29,219 nucleotides of DNA from an uncultured bacterium (GTDB lineage: Bacteria > Patescibacteriota > Dojkabacteria > CALFHW01): the NCBI GenBank assembly GCA_937876695.1, contig CALFHW010000074.1:1-29219 (forward strand), read 5' to 3'. The number at the start of each line of letters is the position of its first letter. Within the stretch, counting starts at the first letter, position 1. The translations under genes and the position numbers were made by a program. This document shows positions 25,032 to 29,219 of the stretch, one piece after another. The notes under the pieces were generated by a model. It saw only the letters and a program-made list of their open reading frames with translations, was not told the origin of the DNA and ran no database searches.

Positions 25032-25377
25032 TTTGACTATATTGTTTCATCGCGTATAGCAAGGGTTTTAGTTATAGTGACCTTCGTGAAAGCTCGTTTG
25101 GACATATTCTTCTGGCCGAAACTCGCCCTAACGCAGAAGTGTCTATCCCACAAGGCTTTTGCCACTTTCAGCAAGTATCCCTATTGGTGATAGCTCATCG
25201 AGGAGGGGTTCAAAAAGAACTTTAAATATATCAAGTATATACCAGTGAATTCTTTTATCATACTCATCATGATCTAGTGAATGATTATTAATCTTCGCTG
25301 ATCGAGTTCTTTGAAAAGCTGTTAGGGGAAAATATTTTCTCTTTTTATATCGATTAAAGGTCTAGTCAAATAGACTT

Positions 25378-25462
25378 GGACAACGCGTCCGCTTAGAGGG
25401 TGAGTTACAAGTCAACACCACCCGCCCCTTAAGCGGACGTCTTGTCCCGGGCAATCTTGCCC
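25378..25462 (+). repeat. Long imperfect inverted repeat plus short hairpin
   Basis: Arms 25378-25400 and 25425-25447 pair at 19 of 23 positions, with a continuous CGTCCGCTTA core, around a 24-nt loop. A second hairpin GGGCAA-TC-TTGCCC follows at 25449-25462. The stretch is richer in G+C than its surroundings and ends about 40 nt before the GTG start at 25501. It could be an RNA leader structure, a site-specific recombination site, or the end of an element. Confidence 0.65.
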
Positions 25463-25491
25463 ATCTTAACCGTATCTATATAAAATAGGAG
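25457..25491 (+). promoter_or_regulatory. Promoter and Shine-Dalgarno of the 25501 gene
   Basis: A possible -35 TTGCCC (25457-25462, in a hairpin arm), 16 nt, -10 TATAAA (25479-25484). AGGAG at 25487-25491 is nine bases before the GTG start. The SD is the clearest in the window, unlike the leaderless neighbours. However, this -10 is too close to the SD for it to be in the transcript, so either the promoter or the SD assignment is wrong. Confidence 0.4.
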
Positions 25492-25500
25492 AAATTAGCA

Positions 25501-26394
25501 GTGGGCACATACAAAGGACCAATGAGCGAAATATCGGAATATGATTACGCGTCAAAAGAATTCATCGCCGACCTTCTTCAAAGAAAGGGATTAGCACCAG
25601 TTACTCGTTGGATTTTGACAATTATGACACTGTTCACAGTCATATTGACTTTTACGAGTAGCTTAAGCGCGCAAGAAACCACCAACGAGCCCACATCAGA
25701 TGAAACTCCAGAAACCGAATGTGCTGGCTATCCTGGCGTTACGGACCTTTTTCAAGAAGATGGACCATATACTCGTGGTGATACAAACGAGACGGTTATA
25801 TACAAATGGACACAAGAGGAAACAACCAGTTTCCTATTGGTATTCGAGAATTCAAGCTTTAATGAAACGACACTCAATGTCGTTTTCGCCCAATCAAACC
25901 GCCAAATTACTTACGAGGAAATGGTACCAGGGACATCTGAAGCTGATCCAAACTGGTGGTTCGTGAAACAATTCACAGTACCAAATGACTTTGAACTAGC
26001 TTCAATCAACTGGGAATTTATGCCTGGGCGAAATGGGCGAATTAGTTTTCAACTATTTCAGGTTGAGTTGCCAGATGAAGCAAAAGCCATCCAAGTCGTC
26101 CGCGGAACATCGGGCATTCAAACATACTGCTCGTTCTTTTTGGCTTTGGCTGAAGAAGAAATTGGTGATGTCCAAATTGTTGGGTTGAATTCGTTTAGCG
26201 GCCAAGGTTTATATTACCAAGGAAGTCTAGAAGATTTCTCTCTCTACTCCGAAGTTGGGTATCCGATTTTGTGGATTTTCCAACCATACAATGATAGAGA
26301 TCTAGAATTAATTAATGAAGACGATCTCATTTTCAATATTTCGACTTTGGAAGAAACTCCTGAAGCGACTCCACGAGTCACCCCTAACAGCTAA
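25501..26394 (+). CDS. Secreted or membrane-anchored protein, Chloroflexota-like
   Basis: A 297-residue protein. After a long 36-residue N-region comes a hydrophobic segment (WILTIMTLFTVILTFTSS, 37-54) with a signal-peptidase-like SLSAQ site. A Thr/Glu/Pro linker follows, then a beta-rich domain (WTQEETTSFLLVFENSSFNE, QLFQVELPDE) and the tail TPEATPRVTPNS. I do not recognise the domain. Such PTPxATP tails are common in Chloroflexota secreted proteins, so transfer from that phylum is an inference. The GTG start is backed by a good AGGAG; an ATG at 25522 is the alternative. It is flanked by inverted repeats on both sides. Confidence 0.78.
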   Translation: MGTYKGPMSEISEYDYASKEFIADLLQRKGLAPVTRWILTIMTLFTVILTFTSSLSAQETTNEPTSDETPETECAGYPGVTDLFQEDGPYTRGDTNETVIYKWTQEETTSFLLVFENSSFNETTLNVVFAQSNRQITYEEMVPGTSEADPNWWFVKQFTVPNDFELASINWEFMPGRNGRISFQLFQVELPDEAKAIQVVRGTSGIQTYCSFFLALAEEEIGDVQIVGLNSFSGQGLYYQGSLEDFSLYSEVGYPILWIFQPYNDRDLELINEDDLIFNISTLEETPEATPRVTPNS

Positions 26395-26454
26395 CACCTT
26401 CACCTAGACACAGGCAGATTTTTTGCCCTTTCCTAGGTGATAGGTGAAATTTCT

Positions 26455-26593
26455 GCCGGATAGGTAGAAGATGAGTGATTACTATAGAAATATAGTAGTC
26501 CAGATTTGGATTAGTCTTGATGCTATGCATTAGACGCGCCTTATCTGCTTGGATTAATTTATTTTAAACCAAACTCTCTTCTTCCTATCCGGC
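26455..26593. repeat. 17-bp inverted repeat bracketing 105 nt
   Basis: GCCGGATAGGTAGAAGA (26455-26471) and its inverted partner (26577-26593) match at 16 of 17 positions. The interior contains the TACTATA/TATAGTA palindrome and no reading frame. The layout resembles a miniature element or a regulatory or RNA structure; no target-site duplication is obvious. Confidence 0.7.
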
Positions 26594-26633
26594 CCCTTCT
26601 TTTTTCAAATACGTGTCCAAGAATTATTTTTGT

Positions 26634-26686
26634 ATGTCCAGCAATACTTAAACACCTGGACGCATACGATGGTCCTATAGTATAAT
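26634..26686 (+). promoter_or_regulatory. Promoter of the Tat-like protein gene with the shared TATAGT/-10 element
   Basis: TATAG (26676-26680) is joined to a perfect -10 TATAAT (26681-26686), the same 11-nt arrangement as in the regulator promoter. -35 is TGGACG (26657-26662, 18-nt spacer). ATGTCCA (26634-26640) reads in the same direction as the sites before the regulator and the secreted-protein gene, about 40 nt above the -10. Confidence 0.6.
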
Positions 26687-26715
26687 TAGGGGTTAATATA
26701 TTTGCACATGAATTT

Positions 26716-27717
26716 ATGCCACCTGAAACAGTAGATGCTAGACATTTAAGTCGCCGCGAGTTTTTAATAATGTTAGGTGCCGCAGGAGCTGTAGCGACTG
26801 CAGGCTACTATATCATAGGGGCAGGACAGCAAAGCAATGAAAAAGATGGCCATCAGGAAGGTCTTGATATCACTGGAGCAGCTCTAACTAGCTTAAAGAA
26901 TTTTATTAACGAAGAGAGTATCAAAAGCAACTTCCCACCCGTGAGGTACTCTCAAGCATTAGGCTTGATAGAGGAAGCCCTGCAACCAGTTGTAGGACAG
27001 ACTGGGTCAGAAATTGGTTACATTCAAGGAAATCTGGCGATGCTAGGGCTAGCAGAAACCGGCAACAACATCAGACTTAGCATAGTCAAAGAGAATATTG
27101 AGGGGGCGCTTGGGGATATTGTGTTTCCAATCGAGGTGAAAGCCAACGACCAGAACCCTGCCTATTATTTGGATCAGGAAGGTGACAAATCATCTACACC
27201 TGACATATACATACCTCGAGATAGTGAAGTCACTATCCGATTAAATCCAGATTGCTTTAAAGTAAACGGCGATCTAAACGATACCGGTAAACTTATTCTG
27301 CTTCAAGAGATTTTGACGCTGACAATGCTTGGAAACGCTGCCGACTTAGTCCGCACCGTATACCCCGGGAGAAAAATTAACCCTAAACTTAAACCACTAC
27401 AAGCATTATTTGCAGGGCCACCTAGTGAAATGGGGCCAAGTAACTATGTCGGCGAGATAATCGCTTTGCCCAATGTTGCTATGGAAATTGTCCCTTACCC
27501 TGAGATGATCGCCATCGTCGCCAATAATCTCGATAGATGGGACTTCGTCAATGACCCTAACCACCCATTGGTGGGCAGTGTATTTGAATTACTGTTCAAA
27601 AATGTAGTAGAAAAAAATGGCAAATGGATGCAACTTAGCACTGTAGAGTTAATTCAAATAATACTAGATAATGGCTATTTCAGCGGCAACATGCAAAGAA
27701 AGGGTAATAAATCTTAA
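26716..27717 (+). CDS. Exported protein with twin-arginine-like signal, unknown function
   Basis: A 333-residue protein. The N terminus has SRREFLIMLGAAGAVATAGYYIIGAG (12-37), a Tat-type SRRxFL motif followed by a hydrophobic stretch; cleavage is not obvious, so it may stay anchored. The rest is soluble and mixed alpha/beta with a helical C terminus. I see no cofactor or metal motif and do not recognise the family. No strong Shine-Dalgarno is present (AGGGG is 24 nt upstream). It converges on P2 with a 29-nt gap and shares the TATAGT promoter element with P1, P2 and the regulator. Confidence 0.8.
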   Translation: MPPETVDARHLSRREFLIMLGAAGAVATAGYYIIGAGQQSNEKDGHQEGLDITGAALTSLKNFINEESIKSNFPPVRYSQALGLIEEALQPVVGQTGSEIGYIQGNLAMLGLAETGNNIRLSIVKENIEGALGDIVFPIEVKANDQNPAYYLDQEGDKSSTPDIYIPRDSEVTIRLNPDCFKVNGDLNDTGKLILLQEILTLTMLGNAADLVRTVYPGRKINPKLKPLQALFAGPPSEMGPSNYVGEIIALPNVAMEIVPYPEMIAIVANNLDRWDFVNDPNHPLVGSVFELLFKNVVEKNGKWMQLSTVELIQIILDNGYFSGNMQRKGNKS

Positions 27718-27746
27718 ACTTTGTAGAGGTTTAAAAACTTAAGCAA

Positions 27747-29111
27747 TCATTTTTTCTTACGCCCTGGTCTTCTGTGAGATGACGGTCTGTCCTTCGGTCT
27801 TCTAACCAGTTCTATTATGCTCCTGCTAAACACCATCTCAGTCTCCTGCCCACCCCACTTCTTTGCTCTCTTAGTAAACTTATCTAACTCCTGCTCTAAA
27901 AAGTCATCCCCAACATAAGAGATCCTTCGACTTGGATAACGTGCCCATACCCTTCCCAAGAGAGTTCTATTCTGAGTAAGACTAGCTATCTCATTCTTTA
28001 TTTTTGTCTTTGCTTCCACCTTATTTTGGCTCAAAAGCGGATCAGGATTCGACATGTATTCCGCTTCCACGAAAGCTACAGTTCTTGCATAAGCAATAAC
28101 ACATTCCACATACTGCTTGTGCATGATTTCAAAGTCTCTATTGAAGTAGTCGTTAGGAGCTAAGCCCATATGCTCATTCATTTTCTTTACCATGGTAGAG
28201 GCTGATTTAGCTACTAGACTGACACTGCTAGCACCTTCAGTCCCCAAATATTTTACACTAGAATTGTATTTCCTCCAGGCTGCTTCTTGTTTAGCTGGAC
28301 TCAATTGAACATCATCTGATAGATTCGCATAGATAGCAATAAAGGCATCTTGATCATCAGTGCTGATAAAGTATGCAGAGACGAGGTTGTCCGAGAACAT
28401 AGATACTAGTTCTGTTAATCTATCACCGTCCAATTCCTCATAAATCTCCTCTTGAGGTATGCTTAGCAATGTTTTCAGGGAGTCTTTGGCTATATTATAC
28501 AATAACAAGTGTGCATCATATCTATCGAGCACATCACCTTCTGAATAAACAGTCCCACCTCTCGAAGGTTCTATAACTGCATTCTGAGCCATTACAGCTA
28601 CATCGGCTGCATTTTGTTTGGCACGTTGGTACCATTGTTCTTGGTCAGCTCGCAGATAGTCATTAGAGATTGTATCAGCGTTAATCTGACGCATAGAGTT
28701 GGCGATTCGGGCCAAATCTAACATCAAATGGCGCTTAGTTCTACCATTGATTGGCAACGCAGCAGTAAATTCCGAAACATATTCATGGATTGCAAACATT
28801 TCTGCGTTTGCCACGTTTGTACTTCCATTAGCTTCATCAATCGAACTGAACAAATCCGGACGTTTATAAACTACATACCGCATCGCTTTGGTAAACCTTT
28901 TGATTATACGACTTGGATTTCCTTCACCACCCAGGTAGTTTCCCTTCTTAATTAGTTCTAATTTTTGGTCATGCAGTAATCTTATAGACTCACTTAAGAA
29001 TAGTTCGGCATTATTTCCTTCCGCCAAAAATGTATCTAAATGCTCATAGGACACTTCACGCAAAATGCTATTTGGTGGGAGGTGGCTTTCTCGAGTGATT
29101 GACCCAGACAT
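27747..29111 (-). CDS. Unknown ~454-residue protein P2, paralogue of P1 (20204-21586)
   Basis: A 454-residue helical, soluble protein of the same unrecognised family as P1. It keeps the blocks NYLGGEGNPSRIIKRFTKAMR (58-78), TKRHLMLDLARIANSM, DRYDAHLLLYNIAKDSL, DGDRLTELVSMFSDNLVSAY and FVEAEYMS, with a basic tail (RRPKDRPSSHRRPGRKKK). The start is ATG, and the alignment with P1 runs from near the N terminus. The conserved internal R/K-rich helix and basic tail suggest nucleic-acid or ribosome binding, but that is inference. The promoter carries the same 15-nt block as P1. Confidence 0.82.
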   Translation of the reverse strand: MSGSITRESHLPPNSILREVSYEHLDTFLAEGNNAELFLSESIRLLHDQKLELIKKGNYLGGEGNPSRIIKRFTKAMRYVVYKRPDLFSSIDEANGSTNVANAEMFAIHEYVSEFTAALPINGRTKRHLMLDLARIANSMRQINADTISNDYLRADQEQWYQRAKQNAADVAVMAQNAVIEPSRGGTVYSEGDVLDRYDAHLLLYNIAKDSLKTLLSIPQEEIYEELDGDRLTELVSMFSDNLVSAYFISTDDQDAFIAIYANLSDDVQLSPAKQEAAWRKYNSSVKYLGTEGASSVSLVAKSASTMVKKMNEHMGLAPNDYFNRDFEIMHKQYVECVIAYARTVAFVEAEYMSNPDPLLSQNKVEAKTKIKNEIASLTQNRTLLGRVWARYPSRRISYVGDDFLEQELDKFTKRAKKWGGQETEMVFSRSIIELVRRPKDRPSSHRRPGRKKK

Positions 29112-29140
29112 ATATCCAAACCAATGTATATAATACGGGC

Positions 29141-29155
29141 ATTATACACTATAGT
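29141..29155 (-). promoter_or_regulatory. P2 promoter with TATAGT element fused to the -10
   Basis: ATTATACACTATAGT on the plus strand, identical to 21614-21628. In the direction of transcription ACTATAGT leads straight into GTATAAT. The flanks also resemble those of P1 (TATATA about 6-10 nt further upstream). No consensus -35 is visible. The leader to the ATG is about 22 nt and contains TTTGGATAT just before it. Confidence 0.65.
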
Positions 29156-29219
29156 AGTTATATACGGAATAATCTCAAGCTCAACTTTTTCTATGTATTT
29201 ACCGCTTGCAAGCCTAAAA

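Larger units (their letters stand above)
24981..25500. other. 520-nt intergenic region, divergent, regulatory and hairpin-rich
   Basis: It contains the regulator promoter, a second exact TTTGGACAT at 25097-25105, further TATAG words (near 25052 and 25071), a small hairpin GTCTA/TAGAC (25360-25375), the long inverted repeat at 25378-25447, and a hairpin GGGCAA/TTGCCC (25449-25462). I see no convincing reading frame between 24981 and 25500. The middle (25110-25350) shows nothing I can name. Confidence 0.6.
26395..26715. other. 321-nt intergenic region with nested inverted repeats
   Basis: After the stop codon TTCACCTA (26399-26406) pairs with TAGGTGAA (26441-26448), with GGCAG/CTGCC (26413-26417, 26453-26457) nearby. 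Next come the 17-bp arms at 26455 and 26577, a TACTATA-gaaa-TATAGTA palindrome (26480-26497), two TTGGATTA words, and two TGTCCA words before the 26716 promoter. No gene is supported. Confidence 0.6.

Noticed and set aside
20172..25105. Composite transposon or insertion sequence
   Set aside because: The inverted TTTGGACA copies are short, no target duplication is visible, and none of the enclosed genes has transposase motifs. Kept only as an alternative in the findings.
25378..25447. Integron attC site
   Set aside because: The stem-loop form is suggestive, but the conserved RYYYAAC/GTTRRRY ends are missing, there is only one copy and no integrase in the window.

Overview
The window looks like chromosome from a small-genome Patescibacteria/CPR-type bacterium. 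Saccharibacteria-like or a related lineage is plausible, but the phylum cannot be fixed from this sequence. The evidence is compact minus-strand operons with overlapping genes, a tRNA without encoded CCA, almost no Shine-Dalgarno sites, several -10 boxes 5-8 nt before the start codon, a LytR_C protein with a degraded LCP domain, and large surface proteins with repeat modules. UGA is an ordinary stop here, which argues against the UGA-glycine CPR lineages.

Region 1 (1-12.8 kb, minus strand) is core genome and reads from high to low coordinates. It holds a membrane-anchored coiled-coil protein, an M16 zinc protease, mreB-mreC-mreD, a class B penicillin-binding protein (PBP2 type), an Lgt-like membrane protein, an RluD-type pseudouridine synthase, an LCP-like/LytR_C protein, a YebC-type regulator/translation factor, and ruvC-ruvA-ruvB. 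It combines cell shape and wall synthesis with Holliday-junction processing.

Region 2 (12.8-20.2 kb) has an orphan plus-strand gene of unknown function, then (minus) tRNA-Leu(CAA) followed by efp. Next are a roughly 1270-residue membrane-anchored surface protein (FN3, SH3-like, calcium-loop and repeated GWNL modules) and a secreted concanavalin-like protein with three DUF5648-type repeats. Both surface proteins are candidates for contact with a host or partner cell.

Region 3 (20.2-29.2 kb) is accessory and the most interesting part. A divergent cluster contains a regulator (degenerate AAA+-like domain fused to an OmpR-type winged helix), a 754-residue P-loop protein directly downstream, and two paralogues of an unrecognised ~455-residue family (P1 at 20204-21586, P2 at 27747-29111). 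A protein with a twin-arginine-like signal lies beside P2. Four of these promoters carry the same unusual element, a TATAGT box fused to the -10. Four exact copies of TTTGGACAT lie in the intergenic DNA of this region, two of them just upstream of promoters. I infer one regulon that includes its own regulator, with the operator elements as the link. Inside the region sits a secreted-protein gene (25501-26394) with a proline/threonine tail resembling Chloroflexota proteins. It lies among strong inverted repeats and may be an acquired gene.
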